Positions 1-7,839 of a stretch of 17,784 bases of DNA are shown piece after piece; position 1 is the stretch's first letter, and each line of letters starts with the position of its first letter. The notes beneath the pieces are model-generated. The model was not told where the DNA came from, ran no database searches, and was given only the letters and a program-made list of their open reading frames with translations. This DNA comes from CAINEC01 sp046073825. Its GTDB lineage: Bacteria > Bacteroidota > Bacteroidia > AKYH767-A > OLB10. The stretch spans positions 1-17,784 of the forward strand of contig JBJTMY010000256.1 in assembly GCA_046073825.1 (NCBI GenBank). The letters are read 5' to 3'. The position numbers and the translations under genes are program-made.

Positions 1-368
1 GAATGAGCGTTGAAGCTGTACACGAAGCCATGCAAAATGCTTGCGACCATGCACGTTCTGGCAAAGGACCTGTGTTTTTAGAAATGAAAACTTATCGCTA
101 CAAAGGACACTCGATGAGTGACCCTGCTAAATACCGTTCGAAAGACGAAGTAGAAGAATACAAATCGAAAGACCCTATTGAAGTAACAAAGCAAGTATTA
201 TTAGATAACAAATTTGCTACGGAAGCTGATATCGAAGCAATCGATAACAGAATTGCAGAAATTGTAGAAGACAGTGTGAAGTTCGCAGAAGAATCACCTT
301 ATCCAGATGCATCAGAACTTTACAAAGATGTATATGATCAGTCTGATTACCCTTACATCATTGAATAA
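1..368 (+). CDS. pdhA: Pyruvate dehydrogenase E1 component alpha subunit, 3' part
   Basis: This is the C-terminal part of the thiamine-diphosphate-dependent E1 alpha subunit. With E1 beta it decarboxylates pyruvate and passes the acetyl group to the lipoyl arm of E2. The reading frame is open to the left edge, so the Met at base 3 is internal; about 121 residues of a protein usually near 330-360 are visible. The family signature RYKGHSMSDP followed by YR is present; its His lies near the cofactor in known E1 alpha structures. The downstream neighbour is E2, 43 bases away on the same strand, which supports a pdhA-pdhC operon with E1 beta encoded elsewhere, as is common in Bacteroidota. A branched-chain 2-oxoacid dehydrogenase E1 alpha is a less likely alternative. 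Confidence 0.93.
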   Translation, partial: MSVEAVHEAMQNACDHARSGKGPVFLEMKTYRYKGHSMSDPAKYRSKDEVEEYKSKDPIEVTKQVLLDNKFATEADIEAIDNRIAEIVEDSVKFAEESPYPDASELYKDVYDQSDYPYIIE

Positions 369-411
369 TTTAATCATAACGTTTACGAATTACCGAAAAT
401 AAAAAAGCAAG

Positions 412-1692
412 ATGGCTGAAATAGTAAGAATGCCGAAAATGAGTGATACTATGACCGAAGGTGTTGTAGTAAAATGGCATAAGAAAGTTGGAGATAAAGT
501 AAAAAGCGGAGAATTAGTTGCAGAAGTAGAAACAGATAAAGCAACGATGGAATATGAATCGTATCACAATGGCACCGTTTTGTATTTAGGTGTGGAAGAA
601 GGAAAGGCAATTGCAATTGATGGCGTTTTAGCGATTGTAGGAAAAGAAGGCGAAGACTATAAAGCACTTTTAGATGCTGAATTAGCAAAAGCTCCAACAG
701 CGGCGAAACAAGTTGAAGAAGCAAAGCCTGCTCCCGCTCCTGCTCCTAAAGTAGAAGCACCAAAACCTGCTCCTGCACCAGTAGCGGCACCTGTGGCTGT
801 ACCTGTTGCATCGTCTTCATCTGACGATCGCACTAAGGCATCACCGTTAGCAAAGCGTTTAGCTACTGAAAAAGGAATTGACCTAGGCATGCTAAAAGGT
901 AGTGGAGATCATGGACGTATTGTAAAGCGCGATATCGAATGGTTTAAGCCAGGAACATTTGTACAAACAGCTGCTTTTGCTCCGAATGCGGTTACGTCTG
1001 AAAGTTATTCTGAAGTAGCAGTATCGCAAATGCGCAAAACAATTGCTCGTCGTTTATCGGAAAGTAAATTTACGGCTCCCCATTTTTATTTAACTATGGA
1101 CATTGACATGGACGCATTAATTGCGGCTCGTGAAAGTGTTAATCAGGTAGCATCTGTTAAAATATCATTCAACGATTTTATTGTAAAGGCGGTGGCGAGT
1201 TCATTGCGTCAGCATCCAACAGTTAATTCATCTTGGTTAGACGATAGAATCCGTTATAACAATCATATTAATATTGGAGTGGCTGTTGCTGTTGAAGATG
1301 GTTTATTAGTACCTGTAGTTCGTTATGCAGATAGCAAAACGCTAACGCAAATTTCTACAGAAGTAAAAGGCTTCTCACAAAAAGCAAAAGATAAAAAATT
1401 ACAACCTGCAGACTGGGAAGGAAACACCTTTACGATTTCTAACTTAGGCATGTTTAACATTGAAGAGTTCACTGCGATTATTAATCCGCCAGATGCATGT
1501 ATTTTAGCAGTAGGTGGCATTAAACAAGTTCCTGTAGTGAAAAACGGAATAGTACAGCCAGGTAACGTAATGAAAGTAACTTTAAGCTGCGATCATCGAG
1601 TAGTTGATGGTGTTGTAGGATCTAAATTTTTGAATACCTTAAAAGCATTATTAGAAAATCCGATTGTGCTATTAGGGCAAGGGAATATTTAA
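412..1692 (+). CDS. pdhC: Dihydrolipoamide acetyltransferase (E2) of pyruvate dehydrogenase
   Basis: This is the core subunit of the pyruvate dehydrogenase complex. It transfers acetyl groups from E1 to CoA through a swinging lipoyl arm in the cytoplasm. Domain order in the 426 residues: one lipoyl domain (about 3-77, with the lipoylated Lys43 in ETDKA), an Ala/Pro linker (105-133), a peripheral subunit-binding domain (about 142-177, ASPLAKRLA...GRIVKRDI), and a catalytic acyltransferase domain (about 198-426) with the active-site motif DHRVVDG (His395, Asp399). It has a single lipoyl domain. It follows pdhA and precedes a strong terminator, so it is probably the last gene of the operon. No Shine-Dalgarno sequence is visible before the ATG. 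The adjacent E1 alpha favours pyruvate as substrate over other 2-oxoacids. Confidence 0.96.
   Translation: MAEIVRMPKMSDTMTEGVVVKWHKKVGDKVKSGELVAEVETDKATMEYESYHNGTVLYLGVEEGKAIAIDGVLAIVGKEGEDYKALLDAELAKAPTAAKQVEEAKPAPAPAPKVEAPKPAPAPVAAPVAVPVASSSSDDRTKASPLAKRLATEKGIDLGMLKGSGDHGRIVKRDIEWFKPGTFVQTAAFAPNAVTSESYSEVAVSQMRKTIARRLSESKFTAPHFYLTMDIDMDALIAARESVNQVASVKISFNDFIVKAVASSLRQHPTVNSSWLDDRIRYNNHINIGVAVAVEDGLLVPVVRYADSKTLTQISTEVKGFSQKAKDKKLQPADWEGNTFTISNLGMFNIEEFTAIINPPDACILAVGGIKQVPVVKNGIVQPGNVMKVTLSCDHRVVDGVVGSKFLNTLKALLENPIVLLGQGNI
724..810 (+). repeat. Ala/Pro-rich linker coding repeat in E2
   Basis: This is a degenerate repeat of GCTCC/CCTGC-type triplets encoding a PAPAPAPK...PKPAPAP...PVAVPVA linker (residues 105-133). 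Such flexible linkers let the lipoyl domain swing between active sites. It is part of the protein and not an independent element. Confidence 0.75.
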
Positions 1693-1712
1693 TTTATAAA
1701 AAATCAATTGTT

Positions 1713-1747
1713 AAAAGCATCTCGTAAAACAACGGGATGCTTTTTTA
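1713..1747 (+). terminator. Rho-independent terminator after the pdhA-pdhC operon
   Basis: Bases 1713-1724 (AAAAGCATCTCG) pair with 1733-1744 (CGGGATGCTTTT), giving a 12-bp stem with one T-G wobble. The loop is 8 bases (1725-1732), and a T-run follows to 1747. It starts 21 bases after the E2 stop. The A-run on the left arm means it could also work weakly in the opposite direction. Confidence 0.9.
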
Positions 1748-1785
1748 TTTTATAATTAATTTTAGTGTAGAAATTCAAAATAGCC

Positions 1786-3867
1786 ATGAATAACAAATCT
1801 TCAAAAACCAAAACAACCTCTGCCAGTGTTAATTCTACCAATACCGTCAAATGGATTCGTATTGCACTCGTTATTTTGGGATTTATCCTTTATGGTGCAA
1901 GTGTTGGATTCGATTATACATTGGATGATGAAATTTTTATTCTCAAGAACAAAACTGTTCAAGATGGAATAAGTGGGATTGTCACTTTATTTACGAAAGG
2001 CAGTTTGAGCGATTTTGGTATTCAACCCTATCGGCCTGTTACATTAACCTCATTTGCGATTGAAAAATCATTTTTTGACAATGCAGCTGGGGTGCGACAT
2101 TTCTTTAATATCCTATTTTACATTTTACTATTACAGGTCCTATATAGCCTCTTACTTCAATTATTCAACAAGTCTCATCCACTCTACGTAGGCCTGCTTG
2201 TTTTATTATTCGCTGCACATCCACTACATACAGAGGCAGTATCGAGTATTAAAGGTCGAGATGAATTATTTGCTGCATTATTTGCCCTACTCGCATGGAA
2301 ATCGTTGTTAACGTTTCGCGAGAATGACAAAACAAACTACAAACAATTAATCATTGGAAGTATATTCTTTGCATTAAGTTGTTTTTCAAAAGAAAGTGGG
2401 ATAGTTTTTCTAGCTATTATTCCATTATGGAATTTCATGATGAAGGACCAAAGCATTAAAAACAACCTACTCCTTACTACCCCCTTATTACTTATGGCCA
2501 TGCTCTATCTATTTGCAAGACAACAGGTAATTGGACATGTAACAGCAGATCGAGATGTACCTGTACTTGCAAATGTTTTAAATGCTACCCAAAATATTGG
2601 TGAACTGACCGCGACCAAATCTGTCATATTATATTACTATATCAAGTTATTAGTTATGCCATGGCCGTTAGTATGGGATTATTCTTACAATCAAATTTCC
2701 GTGAGCAACTGGAGCCATCTTCTACCATGGATTTCTGCCATCACTTATATAACTTTAATTATTATTTGCATTCATCAATGGAAACGAAATTCGATTGTTT
2801 CCTTCTTTCTTTTATTCTTTTTCATTACCTGTTTACCAACCAACAACCTCTTATTCACTACCGGATGTACCATGGGCGAACGCTTTTTATTCGTACCATC
2901 GCTTGCATTTATAATTATTCTTGCTCATTATCTTGTTCAATTTACTAAATCAGATTTAAGCACAGATAGAACAATTAAAAAATCGATGGCTTATAAAATC
3001 ATCTTGGGAATAACCATCTTATTTTCAGGAATGAGCATAGCACGCTCTAATGATTGGAAAAACAATTTTACTTTATTTGAAAGCAGTGTAAAAGCTTCGC
3101 CTAATAGTGCAAGAACGCATTATAGTCTAGCCTCTGAATATTTAAGTTTATTTGGCAAGACCGTAGATGTGAATCAACGTAATGTATATATCAAAAAAGC
3201 AATCACACACTTTGAACGTAGTTTAGAAATATTACCGGATAATTTTCAAACGCTCTACAATGCAGGCTTATGTTATTCATTAAATGGTGACACGCTTAAA
3301 GCAATTCAAGCTTATCAAAAATCTATTGCCCTCAACGATATTTATACGAATTCGATGAATAATCTTGCCGTTCTTTATGAAGGACAAGGTAATCTTGATA
3401 GTGCGTTTTATTATTATCAGATGGCACTTAAAATTACTCCGAATGAGAAATCGTTACTCCAAAATATTTCGAATTTATATTACAACAAAGGACTGCGCGC
3501 TACAGTTGCGAATAATATTAACCTGGCTATTGAAGAGTATAGAAAAAGCATTTATTATGCACCACAAAATGTAATGGCCATTAACAACTGCGCATCGTTA
3601 CACGCAGGTAAAAACGAGGTTGATTCTTGTTTATACTATTTGAAAATGGGGTATCAGATTGAGCCAAGTAATTTAATGATAATAGAAAACATTGCTGCGA
3701 TGAGCTTCGTGAATAAAAACTATAATCAAGCAATAGAATACGCAAATAAGGCACTTGCATTAACTCCGAAAGCACGAAAAAGCATAGGCGTACTAGCAGA
3801 TACTTATCAAGCAATCGGAAATTCAAAAGAAGCAGTGAGATATCGTGCAATGCTCAACAACCAATAA
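1786..3867 (+). CDS. TMTC-like polytopic membrane protein with C-terminal TPR repeats
   Basis: The protein has 693 residues: a hydrophobic multi-span half (about 22-425) and a TPR half (about 440-690). The membrane half resembles the GT-C glycosyltransferase-like TMTC/DUF1736 family. An acidic pair in the first outside loop (Asp47, Asp48 in YTLDDE) is followed by YRPVT (82-86), HPLHTEAV (145-152) with GRDE, and GERFLFVPS (364-372). GT-C enzymes use lipid-linked sugars, and eukaryotic TMTCs are linked to O-mannosylation; donor and target here are unknown. At least four TPR-like helical pairs are visible, e.g. around 480-520 and 515-555, probably for protein binding. A weak -7-like TAATTTTA lies at 1757-1764. 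The gene converges on the acyl-CoA synthetase gene. Fold call fairly sure, activity inferred. Confidence 0.8.
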   Translation: MNNKSSKTKTTSASVNSTNTVKWIRIALVILGFILYGASVGFDYTLDDEIFILKNKTVQDGISGIVTLFTKGSLSDFGIQPYRPVTLTSFAIEKSFFDNAAGVRHFFNILFYILLLQVLYSLLLQLFNKSHPLYVGLLVLLFAAHPLHTEAVSSIKGRDELFAALFALLAWKSLLTFRENDKTNYKQLIIGSIFFALSCFSKESGIVFLAIIPLWNFMMKDQSIKNNLLLTTPLLLMAMLYLFARQQVIGHVTADRDVPVLANVLNATQNIGELTATKSVILYYYIKLLVMPWPLVWDYSYNQISVSNWSHLLPWISAITYITLIIICIHQWKRNSIVSFFLLFFFITCLPTNNLLFTTGCTMGERFLFVPSLAFIIILAHYLVQFTKSDLSTDRTIKKSMAYKIILGITILFSGMSIARSNDWKNNFTLFESSVKASPNSARTHYSLASEYLSLFGKTVDVNQRNVYIKKAITHFERSLEILPDNFQTLYNAGLCYSLNGDTLKAIQAYQKSIALNDIYTNSMNNLAVLYEGQGNLDSAFYYYQMALKITPNEKSLLQNISNLYYNKGLRATVANNINLAIEEYRKSIYYAPQNVMAINNCASLHAGKNEVDSCLYYLKMGYQIEPSNLMIIENIAAMSFVNKNYNQAIEYANKALALTPKARKSIGVLADTYQAIGNSKEAVRYRAMLNNQ

Positions 3868-3868
3868 C

Positions 3869-5641
3869 CTATTCGCTATAAATCTGATTGAACGAGATTT
3901 GATTTTTACTTAAAATCACTCTTCGTTTTAGACTTAGTTTAGGCGACAACTCTCCTCCTTCTACGGTCCATTCGTGAGGCAAGAGCGCAAACTTTTTAAT
4001 TGCTTCGTAATTACCTAAGGTAGTATTCACTGCATCAACTTCTTTTTGAATACGGTTTAATACTGCATCGTTTTTACAAATCTCTTCGCGACTAGCAGGC
4101 AATGTAATTCCTTTACGGGTTGCCCAATCAGCGATAAAAGCAAATGCTGGAACAATGAACGCAGCGGGAAACTTTTGTCCTTCACCGATTACCATCACTT
4201 GCTCAATAAAGCGTGACTCTTTTAATTTATTTTCTGTAAGTTGAGGCACGATGTATTTTCCCCCTGACGTTTTGAAAATTTCTTTCTTTCGATCGGTAAT
4301 TTTCAAATAAACACCCTCTTCAAACACACCGATATCACCCGTATGAAACCATCCTTCTGCATCTATTACTTCCGCCGTTAAATCAGGACGATTATAATAA
4401 CCCAACATCAGATTAGGGCCTTTACATAATATTTCTCCATCTTCGGCTATGCGTACCGTTACCTTGTCTAACACCTTCCCCACCGTTCCAAATTTAAGTC
4501 CGCCAGGATCTAAGGTATTCACTGCTACTACAGGACTCGTTTCTGTTAAACCATACCCCTCGAGAATAGGAATTTGTGCAGCCCAAAACACACGTGCCAA
4601 GCGGGGTTGTAATGCAGCGCCACCCGATACCGCGGCTTTCACTTTCCCTCCTAAGGCTTCCTGCCATTTACTAAACACTAATTTTCGTGCAATAGCTAAT
4701 TGAAAGGAATACCACCAACCATTTTTTCCATTTGTTTCATAATGCAATCCTAATTCAAGTGCCCAATAAAACAATATCTTTTTAATTCCTGTTAGGTCGT
4801 TGCCCTTTGCTACAATTTTATCATACACTTTTTCAAACAAGCGCGGCACACAACCAAAAATTTCTGGTTGTACTTCTTTTAAATTATCTGCAACTTTATC
4901 AATGCTTTCTGCATACCAAACTGAAACACCTAAATAAAAATAGAGGTACGTGAGTACGCGTTCATACACATGATTGAGTGGTAAAAAACTCAGTGCTCGA
5001 CTATGTTCATTTACAGGTGCGAGATGTTGCGCAGCAATTAACTGACTGACGATATTATTATGAGAGAGCATGACGCCTTTCGGAACACCTGTTGTTCCAC
5101 TCGTATAAAGTAAAGTCGCCAAATCGTTAGCAGCTATCGTAGATTTAATTTCATTTACCTTATCAGGTTCAGGGTTATTAAGACCTGCCTCAACAATTTC
5201 CTTCCAATTTCTTACTCCACTTAATACATCAAAAGAAAAAACCGCTTTTACTTGATTTAAATCTTTTACAGCCTCCTGTACCTTATCATACATTTCCTGA
5301 TTAGAAACAAAAACGTATTTAATCCCCGCATCCTTTATAATAAAGTGTAAATCGCAGGGAGATAAATTAGTATAAACTGGTACATGAATACCACCAATAC
5401 ACATCGCCCCTAAATCAATGAAATTCCATTCGGGGCGGTTATTACTAAGTGTTGCAAACGTATCTCCTTTTTGCATACCGATACTTAATAATCCATAGCT
5501 TACATTCCGTACACTATTGATAAATTCAGCAGCAGAATGCTTCACCCATTCGCCATTTATCTTATTCACCAAAGCATCGTTTTTAAAAGCGAAGCGCTCT
5601 TCATAACGATCAATTAAATCAAACAAACGCGTAACTTCCAT
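3869..5641 (-). CDS. Long-chain acyl-CoA synthetase (AMP-forming)
   Basis: This ANL-superfamily enzyme activates fatty acids with ATP and CoA to acyl-CoA through an acyl-adenylate. Visible motifs in the 590 residues: P-loop-like YTSGTTGVPKGV (179-190), the A5 motif GYGLTETSP (362-370), WFHTGD (431-436) with the ribose-binding Asp, ITDRKKEIFKTSGGKYIVP (448-466) at the hinge, and a C-terminal LSPKLSLKRR segment carrying the usual active-site Lys region. Length and motifs match the FadD15/FACL type of long-chain ligases. There is no signal peptide, so it is cytoplasmic or membrane-associated. The ATG at 5641 fits the family N-terminus, and a promoter-like element lies just upstream. The gene is divergent from the FabK/NMO-type gene and converges with the TMTC-like gene. 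Chain length cannot be read from sequence. Confidence 0.93.
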   Translation of the reverse strand: MEVTRLFDLIDRYEERFAFKNDALVNKINGEWVKHSAAEFINSVRNVSYGLLSIGMQKGDTFATLSNNRPEWNFIDLGAMCIGGIHVPVYTNLSPCDLHFIIKDAGIKYVFVSNQEMYDKVQEAVKDLNQVKAVFSFDVLSGVRNWKEIVEAGLNNPEPDKVNEIKSTIAANDLATLLYTSGTTGVPKGVMLSHNNIVSQLIAAQHLAPVNEHSRALSFLPLNHVYERVLTYLYFYLGVSVWYAESIDKVADNLKEVQPEIFGCVPRLFEKVYDKIVAKGNDLTGIKKILFYWALELGLHYETNGKNGWWYSFQLAIARKLVFSKWQEALGGKVKAAVSGGAALQPRLARVFWAAQIPILEGYGLTETSPVVAVNTLDPGGLKFGTVGKVLDKVTVRIAEDGEILCKGPNLMLGYYNRPDLTAEVIDAEGWFHTGDIGVFEEGVYLKITDRKKEIFKTSGGKYIVPQLTENKLKESRFIEQVMVIGEGQKFPAAFIVPAFAFIADWATRKGITLPASREEICKNDAVLNRIQKEVDAVNTTLGNYEAIKKFALLPHEWTVEGGELSPKLSLKRRVILSKNQISFNQIYSE

Positions 5642-5664
5642 TGGTATTTTTTTTAGCTTTATGT

Positions 5665-5695
5665 CAAATATAGCAGACCTACGTCAATCAGCCAA
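5665..5695 (-). promoter_or_regulatory. Bacteroidota-type promoter for the acyl-CoA synthetase gene
   Basis: Read on the minus strand, TTGG (5692-5695) is followed by exactly 19 bases and then TATATTTG (5665-5672). This matches the Bacteroidota consensus TTTG / TAnnTTTG in spacing and in the full -7 element, with one mismatch in the -33 element. It would start transcription about 17 bases before the ATG at 5641. Confidence 0.65.
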
Positions 5696-5704
5696 TTTTA
5701 ATGC

Positions 5705-6715
5705 ATGAAGAATTTAGCAACACCCCTTTGTAAGCAGACCGGAATACAATTCCCGATGATTATGGCTCCGATGTTTTTAGTCTCTAATGAAGCTATGATA
5801 AAGGCGGCTATTCGCAATGGCATTATGGGTGTTTTTCCGAGCTTGAACTACCGAAAAGAAGGAGCATTAAAAAATGTATTATCTGAATTAAAGCGTTACC
5901 GAAATGATGGAAATCATAGTGGTAGTTACGGTGTGAATTTAATCGTACAACAAACCAATGTGCTTTATAAAAAACACTTAGCCATTTGCATTGAGGAACA
6001 AGTTCCTTTTTTTATTACGAGCTTGGGAAATCCGAAAGAAGTGATAGAAAGTGCGCATACCTATGGCGGGAAAGTATATTGTGATGTGACCAATATGGAG
6101 CATGCGCGGAAATGCGCATCGTTAGGAGCGGATGGATTTATTGCTGTTTGCTCGGGTGCAGGAGGACATGCGGGGCCTCACCCAGCTAGTGTGTTCATTC
6201 CCTTATTGCGTAAAGAATTTCCAACAACACCAATAATTATGGCCGGAGGTGTAGCAGATGGACATGGTGTATTGGCGGCTTTCAGTTTAGGGGCATCTGG
6301 AGTGAGTGTGGGTACGCGTTTTATTACTTGCGATGAAGCGAGTGTTAGCCAAGAGTACAAACAAGCCATCATCAAAGCGGGTATAGACGATATCGTTATG
6401 ACGGAGCGATTATCGGGTACACCATGCTCAGTAATCAATACCGATTATGTAAAGCAGATAGGATTGAAACAGAATTTTCTTGAACGTTGGATGAATAAAA
6501 ATCCAACCACCAAGAAATGGTTTAAAATGATTACCCAAATTAGAGGGATGAATAAGCTCACCAAATCGATTCAACCAGGAAGCTACCAAACTATTTGGAG
6601 TGCTGGACAAAGCAGTGCATTAATTAATCACATTGCTAGTTGCGAAGAAATAATTTCAGAATTCAAGAAAGAAACCGAAGCAGCTTACAAGAATCTGCAT
6701 ACCTTGTTTGAGTAA
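5705..6715 (+). CDS. Nitronate monooxygenase / FabK-type FMN flavoprotein
   Basis: This is a 336-residue TIM-barrel flavoprotein of the 2-nitropropane dioxygenase-like family. It shows the N-terminal PMIMAPMF strand, the GAGGHAG phosphate/FMN region (151-157) with the conserved His156, the IIMAGGVADG strand (177-186) and GTRF (203-206). The family includes nitronate monooxygenases, which detoxify alkyl nitronates such as 3-nitropropionate, and FabK enoyl-ACP reductases. Sequence alone does not separate these roles here. It is divergent from an acyl-CoA synthetase gene across a 63-base intergenic region, which mildly raises the lipid-related option, but adjacency alone is weak evidence. The ATG at 5705 was chosen because the ATG four bases upstream is in a frame that soon stops. 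No signal peptide. Confidence 0.85.
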   Translation: MKNLATPLCKQTGIQFPMIMAPMFLVSNEAMIKAAIRNGIMGVFPSLNYRKEGALKNVLSELKRYRNDGNHSGSYGVNLIVQQTNVLYKKHLAICIEEQVPFFITSLGNPKEVIESAHTYGGKVYCDVTNMEHARKCASLGADGFIAVCSGAGGHAGPHPASVFIPLLRKEFPTTPIIMAGGVADGHGVLAAFSLGASGVSVGTRFITCDEASVSQEYKQAIIKAGIDDIVMTERLSGTPCSVINTDYVKQIGLKQNFLERWMNKNPTTKKWFKMITQIRGMNKLTKSIQPGSYQTIWSAGQSSALINHIASCEEIISEFKKETEAAYKNLHTLFE

Positions 6716-6742
6716 AAAGCGTTATTACATCATTCGAATTCC

Positions 6743-6750
6743 TAAATTTG
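6743..6750 (+). promoter_or_regulatory. -7 promoter element before the exported three-gene cassette
   Basis: TAAATTTG matches the Bacteroidota -7 consensus TAnnTTTG completely and ends 16 bases before the ATG at 6767. No good -33 TTTG lies at the usual spacing, so the element is a candidate only. It suggests the three following genes form their own transcript, separate from the flavoprotein gene upstream. Confidence 0.5.
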
Positions 6751-6766
6751 TAACAAATAAATCTAA

Positions 6767-7198
6767 ATGAAAAAATTATTCTTTTTAATCGCCTTTTCTA
6801 TTCTTTCTCTGCATGGAAAAAGTCAGGCGGTAGCACCTACCACCGAAGAAGAATTTAACATGGCTACCACGGGATACAAAATGTATTTGCAGATGGGATT
6901 ACCATTGAAGGCTGGTTACCGAGTAGTGGACTTAAAAGAAATCGAATATGGTGAGCGAAAAATGATATTAAAGGGATTATATCGCCCAACCGAATTAAAA
7001 CCTTGCGCAATGATTATTGCTTATTCTACACCTAGAGGAGCGCCAGAATACTATTGCATTCCTTCTGCAGAAGCGGATGAATCATTATGGGATCGATTCA
7101 GAGTGAGTCTTGCAGGAGAAATTGATAATAAGCAAGAGCAATTACAATTTTTATCCTTTGCCTTAGGGAAAGCACTCTCAATTTATTCAGCGAAATGA
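6767..7198 (+). CDS. Small exported protein of unknown function
   Basis: The function is not recognised. The 143-residue product begins with a clear signal peptide (Lys-Lys, then a hydrophobic run to about residue 18; likely cleavage after KSQA), so it should enter the periplasm or be exported. The mature part is about 120 residues, mixed charged and hydrophobic, with TTGYKMYLQMGLPLK near 34-48 and two cysteines (in KPCAM and YYCIP). The stop overlaps the next start (ATGA at 7195-7198), implying translational coupling with the following exported protein. It is the first gene of a three-gene cassette in which every product has an N-terminal export signal. Uniform codon use gives no sign of transfer. 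Confidence 0.8.
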   Translation: MKKLFFLIAFSILSLHGKSQAVAPTTEEEFNMATTGYKMYLQMGLPLKAGYRVVDLKEIEYGERKMILKGLYRPTELKPCAMIIAYSTPRGAPEYYCIPSAEADESLWDRFRVSLAGEIDNKQEQLQFLSFALGKALSIYSAK

Positions 7199-7839
7199 AA
7201 TTAGCCATTCCCCTATTTGCTTTTTTATTTTCAAGCATACATGTGTTCTCACAAGACTCCACTGTAAGAATGCATAATTTGTCGAAAAAAGAAAAACACT
7301 GGGCGATAACCCACCCTTTTGCTGCAAAAAAAGCAAAAAAGATCATTCCATTTGTGAGAGAAGATGTGCGAGTAAAAATTACAGAAGGTAAATTAGATAG
7401 TTTAATACATGGAGGGCAGGCAGATGCTTATCGCCATGCATTATGGATGGCTTTAACGGCTAAACACATAGGAGAAAAGAAAGCTTTAAAAATGGGTCAG
7501 CTGCATGAAGCAAAAAATAAAGAAGACTTTTATAAGAGTATAAAAGACGATGACGCCTTGCAGGATTCTATTTCCTGTCAGATGGATTTATTGAATAATG
7601 CACTCGGAATTTCTTATGGAGTTGGATATAAAGATAAATCAGATAAAGAAATACAAGAGTTAATACTTGCAGGTATTAACAATGGTGAATTTTTTATATT
7701 ATTTCGAAATAAGAAAAATCAATTCATGGATTGCGAAGGAAATGTAGTAAGTAAAGAAGACCGAGTAAAAAATAAAAAATGGTTTTTACCTTATTGTTTA
7801 GTACCAAGTAACAACACCTCAGATACACCTACACGATGA
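7195..7839 (+). CDS. Exported protein with RHA..W / HE / D..NN motif (DUF6973-like)
   Basis: The 214-residue protein starts with a signal peptide (about 1-19, MKLAIPLFAF then VFSQ). The core (about 70-140) has a striking polar pattern: GGQADAYRHALW (Arg80, His81, Trp84), an MGQLHE segment (His104, Glu105) and DLLNNALG (Asp131, Asn134, Asn135, Gly138). From memory this resembles the DUF6973-type domain found in Bacteroidota secreted proteins and at the C-terminus of some polymorphic toxins; I cannot search to confirm. The spaced His, Glu, Asp and Asn residues suggest an active or metal site, which is inference. It overlaps both neighbours by ATGA, so the three genes are probably made together. 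No immunity-like partner is obvious, which argues against a toxin role. Confidence 0.75.
   Translation: MKLAIPLFAFLFSSIHVFSQDSTVRMHNLSKKEKHWAITHPFAAKKAKKIIPFVREDVRVKITEGKLDSLIHGGQADAYRHALWMALTAKHIGEKKALKMGQLHEAKNKEDFYKSIKDDDALQDSISCQMDLLNNALGISYGVGYKDKSDKEIQELILAGINNGEFFILFRNKKNQFMDCEGNVVSKEDRVKNKKWFLPYCLVPSNNTSDTPTR

Noticed and set aside
449..890. Minus-strand open frames inside the E2 gene
   Set aside because: Shadows of the Ala/Pro- and Lys/Glu-rich E2 coding sequence, low complexity and with no start context; the plus-strand E2 is certain.
2661..3850. Small open frames on both strands within the TMTC-like gene
   Set aside because: They lie entirely within a well-supported gene in other frames and have no recognisable domains.
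5701..5704. ATG at 5701 as an alternative start of the flavoprotein gene
   Set aside because: That frame meets a stop after ten codons; the ATG at 5705 opens the full family-length protein.
7195..7839. Polymorphic toxin with a partner immunity gene
   Set aside because: The protein has an ordinary signal peptide, no delivery domain or repeats, and both neighbours are themselves exported; a toxin reading is not supported.
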